Shown here: positions 23,533-34,818 of the stretch, piece by piece | How the letters are laid out: each line of letters begins with the position of its first letter | Position numbering within the stretch: position 1 is the stretch's first letter | From: Gigaspora margarita | Taxonomy: Eukaryota; Glomeromycota; Glomeromycetes; Diversisporales; Gigasporaceae | DNA length: 64,000 bases | Direction of reading: 5' to 3' | NCBI GenBank assembly: GCA_009809945.1 | Contig: WTPW01001067.1 | Location: 1-64,000 of the forward strand | Notes under the pieces: model-generated | The model's database searches: none | Told to the model about the DNA's origin: nothing | What the model saw: the letters and a program-made list of their open reading frames with translations, nothing else | Position numbers and translations under genes: made by a program

Positions 23533-24776
23533 ATGATGTCCAAAAAATCTAAAGACTCTCGTAATAACCTGCCGAAAAATAAAGTCCGGAAACACAATTT
23601 AGAATACTTTGATAATTCTAATTTTGAAACAAAGGATATAAATGAAGTAACCTCTCTGCTACTAGACACGTATAAAACTTATAATGGAAGACGATTTTTG
23701 AATGATGATAATTTGAACTGTTTACTTCCGTCAGATAAAATAGAACTTGAAAGGTCGACACTGTCGCATTTATTAATGAGACATCAATGGAAAGGAAATT
23801 TTTGTTCGCCAATTAAAGAAAAGTTGAATACGAGAGGTACTACTATGCTTGATATTGGGTAATTACATCGTAATCAATTGTTTGATATTTCTTATTTTTA
23901 TTTTACAACTTTATGATATAAAAGTTTGATATAAAAGTAATTTTTCCTATCATAAGGTGTGGCCCGGGTCTTTGGGCGATAGATATGGGATTAAAATACC
24001 CATCTTCTTCAATTATAGCAATTGATATTGATTCTTCTAATTTTCCGCCAAGTGATCAATATCCACAAAATGTTTGTTTTCTTACATGCAATGCAATTAA
24101 TGGCATTCCATTTCCTCAAAACACTTTTGATTTTGTTAATATAAGCATGATGTGGAGCGTATTTTCTGAAGCTCAATGGATTCTAGTTATCAAAGAACTT
24201 GTTAGAGTTTTAAAGCATGATGGTTGGATTGAATTTACTGAACCGGATCCGATGGTTAAAAATCGTGGAAAGAAATTAACATGGCTTATGGAATGTTGTA
24301 AGTAATTACGTAGTAAATTATTATAATTGTATTAAAGAATTTGACTTTAAACTTTTTTTTTAGTTTCGAAAGCTTGTCAAGAAATACGGGATGTTAATGT
24401 TCATATTCATGAAAAAATACCAAATTATATTAAGGAAATGGACGAACTCAAAGATCTGACCTGTATGTCTGTAGATTATCCACTAGGAGGATGGTATGGA
24501 TGCTTTGGTGATTATGTAAGTAAATGGTTATAACTTGATTAGAATATTAAAATTCTTTATGATATTTTATATTGATATTTTTTCATATAGGCGTTAAAAA
24601 ATTTTAAACGAGTTTTTCAAGGTTTGGTTTTTCTTCCAAAATATATGGAGATGTCTAATGAGGAATTTAATGGTTTATTAAATGGCTGCCTTGAAGAAGC
24701 AAATAAATATAAAGCGTTTTTTACTATTTACAAATGTTTTGCTAAAAAGGCTTCTGGAGAAGTTTCAATTATTTAG
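23533..24776 (+). CDS. SAM-dependent class I methyltransferase, four exons
   Basis: Exons 23533-23858, 23957-24297, 24364-24515 and 24591-24776 join in frame to 334 residues. All three introns (98, 66 and 75 bp) begin GTAAT or GTAAGT and end AG. The first ATG of an ATG-ATG pair is used; the next upstream ATG is followed at once by TAA. Motif I, LDIGCGPGLWAIDMG, is rebuilt exactly across intron 1 (residues about 106-120), followed by the acidic strand-end AIDID (130-134). A FDFVN block (166-170) and KELVRVLKHDGWIEFTEPD-type post-motifs (188-206) complete a Rossmann-fold methyltransferase. Residues 45-95 (YKTYNGRRF, SHLLMRHQWKGNF) fit the N-terminal helix region of fungal TAM/LaeA-like methyltransferases, which I recall as an expanded family in Rhizophagus. 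The substrate cannot be told. No neighbour suggests a pathway. The frame is intact and codon use is less AT-extreme than the flanks, so I think it is a live host gene. Confidence 0.93.
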
Positions 24777-26243
24777 CATTAAATTTATTATTCAATTGGC
24801 AACATATAATTACTTAATCGCAAATATATTTTGATATGATTTTGTGGAATTTAAAATAGATTATCTTAAGCTTTAAATATACGCAAATATTGTTAAAATT
24901 ATTATTTATTATATAAAAATATTTTCTAAATTAAATTATAAATTATTAAAGTTATCTATTTGCATACTTCATGTATATATATGTTGGGGCGAAATGGCAA
25001 AACGCTAGTTTCGACTTTCGTCAAAAATTTAAAAAGGTGAAATGGTGAAACTTGCAAAAATGGTAAAAACTGGTGAAATATGGGAAAATTAGTGAAGTAT
25101 GGTGAAACTAGTGAAAAATAGCAAATTAGGTAAAGTATAGAGTTATGAGCTTTAGCTCCAGGCCAATAGCTAGGTCGATGAACAGGTCAACCTTTAACCT
25201 GCACCTCTGTGGGTTGGTTAAAGAAGTGTTAGAATCTATTCTCTTATAAAGCATATTTCTAGTCAAAAAATTAACTAAAAATCAACTAGTTTATAACAAT
25301 GTAGGTATTCATTCGTTGGCTAATTTAGAAAAATCGGTTTTTATGATACGTAAGAGAGTACCCTAGCCATGGCAAAAAAAAAGTTCCGATCACGTGATAA
25401 CTGAAAAATCTTTATGTTTATTTAGATTAAGGTTAATGTTAGGATTTGGTATTAGTGTATATAGTGAAATCGTTCAAGAAATATTTTTTGTTAGTGCACA
25501 GTAGGCTGTTTCTTATGAAGATTTTGAAAAACAAGTGATTTTCTTCTAATTTTCTTTAACGAACGTTTGCTTTGAATTTCTTGATCGCGTTACGTTACAC
25601 CAAATTGGAATTAGTTATTGGTTAATTTTATTGCAGATAGTCACATGACCAATATGCTATCATCTGACATTCTCAAAGCACAGGTTGATCATGAGATAGC
25701 TGGCCAATTCGCAGCTTAACACATGACATAGATTATTATTTTTTGTTGATTTTTTATCCGGATTATCCGGATAATACAGATAACAGATAACGATTTTGTT
25801 CAACAGATAATTTATCCGGATAGTTACTTTAAGTTCGGATAATTATCTATAGATTATCTGTATTAATATATATGGTGAAATGGTAAAAGCAAGCCATGCA
25901 TACATAACTTTGATGCGTACGTATGTACATTTATGTCAAATGAATGTGAGAATAACACTATTATTAATTGCTCCTAATTTATTTTTTTCTTCCTAATGTA
26001 AAAGCGATGGCGTTCATGCAAATTCATTATAAATTGAATTACAGTGATGTGCGTAATATGCGTGAAGACTTATTTTGAACTGAATAAAGAAAAGAATCTC
26101 TTTTTATTTTTTTTATCGGAACCGGGAAATTTGAACTTTGACGATAGAATATATAATTCCAGGGTGTTAATATATGAATCAGGTATTGCATTTTGAAAGT
26201 CAGACTAATAATTTTATGCGACACAAAATACAGGAGCATGTTA
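24777..26243. other. Intergenic DNA with several repeat traces
   Basis: 25000-25135 repeats the words GGTGAAAT and TGGTGAAACT. 25370-25690 has weakly inverted ends (GATCACGTGATAACTG and GGTCATGTGACTATCTG) suggestive of an old element. 25755-25860 is a cluster of TTATCCGGATAA and CAGATAACAGATAA words also found at 34752-34815. No gene. Confidence 0.45.
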
Positions 26244-27130
26244 TAGCTATTTTCATAAATTCGGGACATCTGGCAAAAATTCACAAGCTGAATATTTATG
26301 ATTCGATAAGTTTTGATTCGGCAGTGATCATTATTGAAATCACGAACTTATCGAATTGGCAAATATTCGGCTGGTAAATTTTTTGCCAGATGTTCCAAAA
26401 TTTATGAAAACAGCTGAATCTTTTTTTTTTATTTTCAATCGTTTTATTTTTTTATTTTTATCATCTTTTTTATTTTTAATTTTTTATTTTTATTTTTATT
26501 TTAGATCAAAAAAACAACTCCACTACAAAATTATATCAGCCATTACACATCGCACAACCACTGTAGAGAAATAAATGAAATAAGCTGGGGTATGGAGATT
26601 TAGACAGGAAGATGAGTATTTTGGGAGTTTTTTTTGCACTTTTTGATTTTCTTTCTTTTACTAATAATTTTTTTTGTTGATAATCGGGAATATGAAATAG
26701 AATCAGAAAATACTGCTCTAAACTGGGAAATGTGGAATAGAACTGGCATTACAGCTGTTTTCATAAATTTTAGCACATTTGGCAAAAATTTACTAGCCAA
26801 ATATTTACTGATTCGGTAAGTTTTGATTTGACAGTGATCATTACCGAAATTATGAACTTATCAAATTGGCAAATATTCAGCTGGTAATTTTTTGCCAAAT
26901 GTCCCAGAATTTATGAAAACAGCTGTAATCTTTTTTTTATTTTCAATTATTATTTTTTTTATCATCTTTTTTTATTTTTGATAAAAAAAAGCTGTTATTA
27001 CATTGTACAAAATAAAGAATAGTACCTTTATTTTCTACTGTAGAGAAATAAGCCAGAAAAGTGTGAATTAAGCCAGGGTTTGGAGATTTAGACCAGAAAG
27101 ATAAGTACTTTGGTTTTTTTTGCATTTTTC

Positions 27131-27515
27131 TAATAGGTATTTCTAGGCATCTCTAGCTAGAGATACCTAATGATAATATTTCAGGCCAAATAGCCAATTA
27201 AAAAGCAAATAAATCATGTGATAGTTGTATTGTGTAGCACAAGATAGCATGAAGGATGATCATCATGGATTAGTCTGACAAAACAAAAACAATAACGAAA
27301 AATGCAAAAAAGTAAAAAATATAGAAAATACAAGAAATGGCTATCTAAACCTATTTCGGAGCACTAATTAAAAATCCTGAGAATGTGATTTGACTTATAG
27401 TAGCTCACTTTAACTCATCGCTATGTAACCCAAACCCTAATTAAAATTATATGATTAGGCTAGTTTTGGACCAGAGATGTATAAGCTAAGCATCTCTAGC
27501 TAGAGATGTCTAGAA
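27131..27515. mobile_element. MITE with hairpin termini
   Basis: Both ends carry the self-complementary word CATCTCTAGCTAGAGATR within a longer inverted repeat (TTCTAGGCATCTC.../TTCTAGACATCTC...). A likely 5-bp TTTTC duplication flanks it. It interrupts unit 2 of the surrounding tandem array; unit 1 shows the uninterrupted sequence. Confidence 0.65.
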
Positions 27516-27772
27516 TTTTCCTTTTTTGATTTTCTTTTTTTTTTGCTAATAATTTTTTGTTGATAATCAGAAATATGAGATAGAATCAGAAATACTGCTC
27601 TAAACTGGGAAGAAACTAGGATTACAGCTGTTTTTATAAATTCTAGAACATCTGGCAAAATTTACTAGCCAAATATTTACTATAGGTTTTGATTCTACAG
27701 TGATCATTGCTGAAATCACAAACTTATTGAATTGGCAAATATTCGACTAGTAAATTTTTTGCCATATGTTCC

Positions 27773-28065
27773 AGGACCCGGACATCTAGTATAGAGGTCA
27801 TACTTGAAATTTTTTAGCAAAAACACCTAAAATTTGAGAAACAAAAAACAGTTTTTAGCAATTGTTTTGGCATCCAGTAGTCCAATTTTAATAAACTTTT
27901 TTTTAAATAAAGCTCTTAGTGAGATGTATCTAACAAACAAAGTTTATTCAATTCTGATTACTGGATTAGAAGTTATTAAAGTAAATAGATTTTGTCATTT
28001 TTAGCAAATTAGATCAAAATTGGCCAAAATCTAGTTATGACCTATATAAGAGATGTCCGGGTTCT
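27773..28065. mobile_element. 293-bp hAT-type MITE, copy 3
   Basis: Ends AGGACCCGGACATCT and AGAACCCGGACATCT. Duplications TATGTTCC (27765-27772) and TATGTCCC (28066-28073) differ by one T/C. Inserted in the third unit of the tandem array. Confidence 0.85.
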
Positions 28066-28828
28066 TATGTCCCAGTATTTATAAAAAAGCTATAAACAAA
28101 TTTATTTTGTTAGTTCTACCTGCCAAATAGAAATCGCCTTGCAAGAAATAATAAAAAATCTGGACTTTGTAATGTTGCATCAGATGTGAATAGTAATGAG
28201 ATATCAAAAATTATATAATAACTCAGAGGTGCAATCCTGGGTTGCTTATGCATTTAAGTCAATAAATTATATGACACAATTTTGCATTACACAATATTTA
28301 TATTTATTTAATAATTAACAGATAATCTAAATAATTAGGGGCATGCTATTTATCACATAATATTTTTTACTTAATAGCTACCCCATCCATGTATGGTGTG
28401 ATCACCCTAATCTCAATTCTGATTGGTTAATATAATGACTAATATTTATAATATATTATATAAATATATATAATATTAAATAACTATTGATCTACTGGTC
28501 CGTTTTGATGATTTTACTACCAAAATATTCATCTCAATAAGACGATTCTTACAAGCCCAAAATCATTAAAATCCATTCACAGGGTCACAAGATTGCTAAG
28601 GTTTTGTATTATTATATATATAGATTTTGATATATATATATATATATAAATGCAAAACCTTAATGATCATGTGATCCTGTAATTAGATTTTAATGATTTT
28701 GGACTTGTTAGAATCGTCTCATTGAGACAAACATTTTGGTAGTAAAATCGTCCAAAACGGGCAGTAGAAAAAAAGTTACTTAATATTAAATAATATATAT
28801 ATTATATATATATTATATATATTATATA

Positions 28829-28836
28829 CCATATAT
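28829..28836. repeat. hAT target-site duplication, left
   Basis: CCATATAT, identical to 34648-34655 on the other side of the hAT element. Confidence 0.95.
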
Positions 28837-29161
28837 CAGTGTTGTCCACTGGACCGTTCCAGTGGATATCACTGGAACTGGATGGCCATTGGACTTAACT
28901 AGATGGAATTGGAAGCAAATTTACTTCCAGTGATCAGATGTTCACTGGACTGTTCCGGTGAAGATTTTTATTGGCTGGATGGAGCTTCCAATGACTTCCA
29001 GTGACTTCTAATAAAAAAAAAAACTATTTAACATATATAAGCTATATTTATTGTTTTACTATAGTTAAATTTCAAAAAAAAACATTTATTTTTTTTAATT
29101 TCTTTCATGATAATTTAGAATTTAAACGAAAACTATAGCTTTAATTTTGAGGCATAATAAA

Positions 29162-29243
29162 TGAGTGCGTGAGAGTGAAAACCAGGAAATAAAATTTAAC
29201 CAATCATAAATTCTATTTCCTGATTTTCACTCTCGCACACTCA
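29162..29243. repeat. 82-bp inverted repeat inside the hAT leader
   Basis: TGAGTGCGTGAGAGTGAAAA and its inverse TGAGTGTGCGAGAGTGAAAA enclose a short loop. It may be a tiny MITE or a leader hairpin. Confidence 0.7.
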
Positions 29244-30334
29244 AATGATATCTTACACATATATAAGATAGTCGAATAGGCTAAAATTATGCGAGCATAT
29301 GCTAATAATTGAATACTATAATGCAGTAAAAAGCCTACTTTCAGATTAAATATGCCAGATAAGCGAAGCGCGAAATAACGCCATCTGCACATTATTTAAT
29401 TCTATAATTAACCTGCACACTAATTCAAGTACATATGCTCATGCAAAAAGATCAATTTTCCAACCTAAGATTTTTAAAGCAATCTTGCATTTCCACTGCA
29501 TAATATAACCTAATTTACTATGTTACAATATGCATATACATACGTACGAAGGCTGTATAGATTATTTAAGTATTTTCTTATCTCGGCTATGCAGGCATAT
29601 TGTATTAGATACATGCTATTTTTGGGCATCTATGGAGCGCTATTTTAAAGACGTACGTACATACGTATGTATGCCGTCTTTAAAAGACCTTATTTTTAAT
29701 GTAATGCTCACGAGCATTACTTCGCACCTATATGTAATTTGTTAGTTCTAAGAGTTAAAAAAGTCTCAAATTCAAAGCAGGCGTAAATTCTTATCTCATG
29801 TAGCCAATTTAAAACCAAATTATTTTAAGAATCGTCTTCTTTTTTTTACAACTAGAATTCTGAAAGCGTCAGACATAAGCAAAGATACAGTACTATTGTG
29901 CTCTTTTTGGTACTTGCATGAATAATGGCACAATTCTAACAAAAAATCTTCTATTTAAGATAGTAGTTCTAAAGGAATATTCTTTCTTTCCAATTTTTAA
30001 TTGGAATATATAAGAATGTAAGTAAGAATTCTGATCTGTAATAAAACCATTGTATTAATCATTAATAGCTAATAGCATTCAAACTTACTGAATCAAACTA
30101 ATAGCTAGAGTTCAACGCACATCATTCTTTAACTTTGGCCGTGATCATCAGTAATGTGTCGCTATAAAAAAAAAGTTGAATCATAATATAAGTACAATAT
30201 AGAAATTTCAATTGTAAATCTTAAAATAAAATCGTAGTATATTGTTTCCTCTTCTGCAATCCTTGGAAAATGTAATAGTACAGACAAATAGATAATATTT
30301 TAAGCATCGTTGGCGTTTGGACTAATTAAAGATA

Positions 30335-30439
30335 ATATAGAACAATATATAGTCAGTAAATTTTTAATTATATAGAACAATATATAGTCAGTAAATTTTT
30401 AATTATATAGAACAATATATAGTCAGTAAATTTTTAATT
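30335..30439. repeat. Three perfect 35-bp tandem copies
   Basis: The unit begins ATATAGAACAATATATAGTC. The copies are identical, so the expansion is recent. It lies about 210 bp upstream of the transposase start. Confidence 0.92.
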
Positions 30440-31024
30440 AAATATCTATTTAAAAAATATGTACATAGTTCAAACACCAATACCGGCTTTAAATCTTTTT
30501 GAATATTAAGCAATAAAGTATATAAGAACGCAGAATTTAGTAGAGAAATTTCTCATATTTCAAATAAAATTCATCCTATAATAAAAAATATTCAGTATAT
30601 TACTATCATACCCATTGACAATTAAGCCGTAATTTATAAAATACCTTAACAAATGTCTCGACGTCATACAGGTGGTCTCCAAAAGCATAGGTTTACAAGT
30701 GATATTATTGTACTTGGTACGAAACCTACAAATAAATCTAATACCTTTTGTGTGTGTAAAGCTTGTGACGATGCACTTGGTCAAGATGAAACTTTAAAAA
30801 TTACGATTACTAATAAAAAAAATACTGTTAGAAATCACCTTAAAACTTGCGAATATTTTCTTGCAAAGCTTGGGTCTAAAGAAGCAGTAAGCAAGTACTG
30901 TAATATGACGGATGATGAATCAGAGCAGGCTTCAAAAAAACACCCAAATGCTGATACATCAGGTAATTGGTAAACACAAAAAAGCCTTTCTAAAAGCACT
31001 CTTCCTACATTCTTTAAAAAATTT

Positions 31025-31106
31025 CCATATTGAATGGCATAATTCGAATGCCACTATAGTTCGAATGGCAGTTTGAGTGGCATTCGAATTATACTATTCA
31101 ATATGG
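31025..31106. repeat. 82-bp palindrome in transposase intron 1
   Basis: CCATATTGAATGGCATAATT is matched in inverse by CCATATTGAATAGTATAATT, with GGCATTCGAA words in both arms. It could be a small foldback insertion; the intron outside it is short. Confidence 0.75.
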
Positions 31107-31825
31107 CAAATATATTCTATAAATACAATTTGCTTTATAACATATAAATAATATTAATAATATATATTTTTGAGCAGATGATATGGACGATGTAACCTCA
31201 GGCGTTTCTTCAACAGCTTCATCACCTAAAAAGCCAAGAAAAAAGCCATCAAATCCAAATTCTATATCCGATTTTATTGTTAAAAATATTGCCAAGAAAG
31301 ACAGACCTAAATTTGAAAGATTGTTACTTTGAATAACAATTTCAAATGGATGGGCTTTTAAATGGACAGCAAATCAAGAAACTCGAGAATTTTATGAGTT
31401 CTTAAACCTAGCACTTACTCTTCCTACTCGATATGCCTTATCAAATCGTATTCTTGATGCTGAAAAAAATAACTTCGTAAAATCATGTGAACAAAAGCTA
31501 AAAGATGATGTTATTGGAGTAACCTTAGCATTCGATGGGTGGAAGAATATTTTGAAGCAAAATATTTTTGGTTCATTATTTATTCTATCAAACGGAGAAG
31601 TTCAAATTTGGGATGCAGTTGATATTAGTTCAGAAAGAGAACGAATGATCAATATTATTCCTAAAATTGAGAAAATGTTCAATGATACATCGAATTTGGG
31701 TGCAAAACTATTAGCAATAGTTTCTGATAGTGCACCAGCATATTTGGCTGCTAGGTAAAAATTAAACTATAATAACTAGCAAAAAAAAAAATAAAAATAA
31801 AAAATATATATATATATACCATACC

Positions 31826-32312
31826 GCACTGCCTTTAGTACCTCTTATTTAATATCCTCCTTTAAATAATACCCAGATACATTACAAAAAAAATCACTAA
31901 AAAATTGTATAAGACCTGGGTATTAAAATCCAAGATATTAAGATTTGATAGATTAATTAAAAATTAATTCTACCTACCCCAAGTCACAATACCCTCCGAG
32001 TATAGTACCCACTCTTGGTTAAGTACCCATAGATATATTGCCATGTATAATTAGGGTTTCGATCCTATCTTTGACAGGCCATCTGGATTCTATTAAATCC
32101 GGATTGAATCCATGTTAGATTAGATATAAAGCTAGCTTTGAGAACATCCTTATGTTCATTATTTAAGTTCTTTGACAAATCTGAATACCTGATCTGGATA
32201 TTTAAATTTATCTATATTTAAAGATCAATTCAGATAATCGGATTAAGGATCGAAACACTATGTATAATACCCTTTTTTTTATAAGACCCGGGTACTAAAA
32301 AGGCAGTGCAGT
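31826..32312. mobile_element. Element in transposase intron 2, GCACTGCCTTT ends
   Basis: Left end GCACTGCCTTTAGTACC and right end, inverted, GCACTGCCTTTTTAGTACC. Words AATACCC and ATATTAAG recur inside. It carries the nested 209-bp element. The target duplication could not be recognised. It makes up most of the 647-bp intron. Confidence 0.65.
32052..32260. mobile_element. 209-bp hAT-type MITE nested in the intron element
   Basis: Ends TAGGGTTTCGATCCTATC and TAGTGTTTCGATCCTTAATC, flanked by a perfect 8-bp duplication TGTATAAT (32044-32051, 32261-32268). Same terminal family as 36919-38848. Confidence 0.88.
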
Positions 32313-34647
32313 TCAGCAAGTCTATGACGAAATTAATGTAGTTAATTTTGTATATCTATTAAATTTTTTTTTTAAATACTTATCTTAAATAATTAAAATA
32401 GACGTCGACTACAATTGCAATATCCAGAAATCGTTTTTCTTCCTTGCTTCGCCCATCAATGTAATCTTGCCGTGGGAGAGATATTTAAGGAATCTGATGA
32501 ATTTAAAACTGCGATAAAACAAGCCATGAATATAGCTGTCTATTTTAATAACAGAATCCATTCATATTTTATTGGAAAACTTCGAGATATTCAAAAGCAA
32601 TTACATTCAAAATATATTTCTTTAATTTGTCCAGGCGATACCCATTGGAATTCTTATTTTTACTGCTTTAAAAATCTAATAAAATCCCGGCAAGCTTTAA
32701 GAGTTAGTACTTAAATTATAAATAAGTATTTAAACCAAAAAATATTAAATAACATATTGAATTTTTTAGAACTTAGCTACTACGTTCGAATCACCTTCAA
32801 TCTATAATTCTGATGATGAATTAAGCCATCCTTCAAATAGCTTAGATGAACTTTACCTTTTACAAAATATTACATCAATTCTGCTTAATGACAATTTTTG
32901 GCAAACAATAACTCAACTATGTACTTTACTTCTTCCTTACTGTGGTGCTCTCAACAACTTACAATCAGATACGGCACGTCTTTATGATGTGTTACGAGCT
33001 TTTGGTGGAATATTGAAAATGTGGCAAGAATACTCAGATAATGATTTGGCACAACGTATGATTTCGTGGCTAGAGCGAAGATGGGGACAATGGGAACAAC
33101 CTTTATTATTATTAGCTTTTCTTTTAAACCCAAATATTCATATGTCTTGGTTTAATGCTAATAGTGAAAATTTAAATTTTACATACCTCGCTCAGTTTAT
33201 CACCTATTATTACAAAGCATGGTTTGGACACCGGCCCGTTTGTATTTTACTTGAACTAGAAGACTATAGAAAACGGAAATATCCTTTTGATTCTGCATCA
33301 TATGAGCAATTTGGAGAAGACATACTGAAATTTTGGGACTTTGCTTCTTTTTCAACAAGAGAACTAGGCCTATTAGCACTGCATTTATTTGGAATTTGTG
33401 TTAATGCAGCATCGGTAGAGCGTCTATGGAGTTCAATGGGTTTTCTTCACACTAATCGTCGCAATCGTCTTCCAGTAAGATTCTTTTTTTTTTATTCTAT
33501 TTTTTTGTTAAAAAACTTATTATTTTTTTTTCAACATAGAACAAAAAAGTATTGGCTATGTGCCAAATTCGTGCTTCAATCAACTTTTCCTACCGTAAAC
33601 AACAAGCCAATACTAATGATGTTACATATAACCAATCCAGTGCACCACCAATTGGTGAAGCCACAGATGAACAAAGTGAATTTGAAGTTGATTTGGATGA
33701 AGAACACAATGAGTCAGATGATATAGAATCATCAAACCTTGAAAATTGGGAAACCCAATTACATGATTGGGAGCAAATGCTAATAGATGAAGAGGTTGCC
33801 AGACTAGAAGGTGAAGAAGAAGAACGTGATAACTATTATGATAATATGGAAAGTGACTTGTTTAGCAATTATAGACATCCGGTGATAGATGAAAGAGCAA
33901 AATGGAATTTGGACAGTTTATTTAGTGCGCTGTTTCAAAAGCCAAATTATATGAGTAAAATGAGTAATTTGTAATTAACTTACAGAAACCTGTTCAATAT
34001 TAGTATTTTACCTAAATTTGAAACATTATTAGGCGTAAAAAAAAATATAAATAAAATTATATATAAATATATCTTTCGTTCTTTCTCTATACATGGTTTT
34101 GTCCCATTTTTATTTGAAATATAATGTGTGATAAAGAAATAAAACATCTACAAAACTTTAACCAATTACTTTGTTATTATTACCTTATCTAAATATTATT
34201 ATTTACAACAAGACAAGAATACTTAATCTTTACCTTTACAAAACTGAATTGAGCTAATATTCATCTTAATTTGAGATTCGTATCTCTAATAGTCATGCTA
34301 TAGAAGTATTTAAACGTAGAATTTAATAAATTAAGGCATATTTGCCAAATCAATCAATATAATAGTAATACGTAGTGCCATACTACAGTGATAACAGCGA
34401 AATTTATTCTTTATTGTAATACGGATCTAATATAACGCTAATAATCGTAGGGATTTTATGCAATATCACGTGAAAATATGTACATTCTTATTGGCTAATG
34501 TTATTTGGTATCTATGCATTTTAATAGGACGATAATATAGGTTCCAATGGGAAAAATTCTTCCAATGGGAATTCCCATTGGAACTGCTGGACCTCTGGAA
34601 GAATTTGGACGTCCAATGGGATTCCAGACTTCCAATATACATCACTG

Positions 34648-34655
34648 CCATATAT
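34648..34655. repeat. hAT target-site duplication, right
   Basis: CCATATAT, identical to 28829-28836. Confidence 0.95.
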
Positions 34656-34751
34656 AATTTAATATATATATTATATAAATTATATATAGACGTAATCACC
34701 ATCCTGACCCATGTATCCATGGTATAAATCATGTGATAAATGGCACGCCCT

Positions 34752-34815
34752 TTATCCGGATAATGGAATTATGAACAGATATAGATAACAGATAATGACT
34801 TTTTTCAACAGATAA
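34752..34815. repeat. TTATCCGGATAA / CAGATAACAGATAA cluster
   Basis: Very similar to 25755-25860: TTATCCGGATAAT, GATAACAGATAATGA, TTTTTTCAACAGATAATT. It continues after the next insertion at 35698 as TTATCTTTAGATAAACAGAT. Probably the end of an unidentified repeat family. Confidence 0.55.
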
Positions 34816-34818
34816 TTA

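Larger units (their letters stand above)
26244..28092. repeat. ~500-bp tandem unit, three copies, two insertions
   Basis: Each unit begins with a ~180-bp palindromic block bounded by ACAGCTGTTTTCATAAATT and its inverse (26244-26416, 26751-26930, 27624-28092 with an insert). It continues with a T-rich spacer containing GAGAAATAA, GGAGATTTAGACCAG and TTTGTTGATAATC. Two elements interrupt it: 27131-27515 and 27773-28065. The palindromic block alone may be a MITE that was amplified with its flank. Confidence 0.75.
30653..33974 (+). pseudogene. hAT transposase, five exons, one in-frame stop
   Basis: Exons 30653-30962, 31178-31754, 32402-32702, 32770-33474 and 33540-33974 total 2328 bp (775 codons plus stop), joining in frame at GT-AG introns. 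The N-terminus has a BED-type zinc finger (CVCKAC ... HLKTC, residues about 36-72). The RNase H-like core shows AFDGW, SDSAPAY and the conserved CFAHQCNLA, then GDTHWNS. The C-terminus has the hAT dimerisation signature AASVERLWSSMGF plus RRNRL and an acidic tail. TGA at 31330-31332 interrupts exon 2 where an Arg is plausible, a CGA to TGA change. Exon 1 may also have run on past TAA (30971-30973; CAA to TAA) into KSTLPTFF, with intron 1 then starting later. Intron 2 is swollen to 647 bp by nested elements; the other introns are 65-215 bp. It would act in the nucleus on the CAGTG termini of this element. Confidence 0.9.
28837..34647 (+). mobile_element. hAT transposon, 5.8 kb, with 8-bp duplication
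   Basis: Termini CAGTGTTGTCCACTGGACC and, inverted, CAGTGATGTATATTGGAAG share CAGTGNTGT. Both subterminal regions (28837-29015 and 34540-34647) are dense in TTCCARTGG words in both orientations, the usual transposase-binding arrangement in hATs. Perfect CCATATAT duplication flanks it. The transposase gene lies at 30653-33974. The 1.6-kb leader holds an 82-bp inverted repeat (29162-29243), hairpins such as TAAAGACGTACGTACATACG and a 3 x 35-bp repeat. Perfect duplications argue for a young insertion. One in-frame stop in the transposase argues that this copy is no longer self-sufficient. Confidence 0.95.
28338..34751. mobile_element. TTA-flanked foldback element split by a hAT transposon
   Basis: The left end GGGGCATGCTATTTATCACA (28338) and right end, inverted, AGGGCGTGCCATTTATCACA (to 34751) are flanked by TTA (28335-28337, 34752-34754). 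Removing the hAT element and one duplication leaves about 595 bp. The left arm holds an internal palindrome (about 28480-28790) with ACTACCAAAATATTCATCTC and related words, the shared block. Non-coding; PIF/Harbinger-like on the basis of TTA. Confidence 0.85.
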
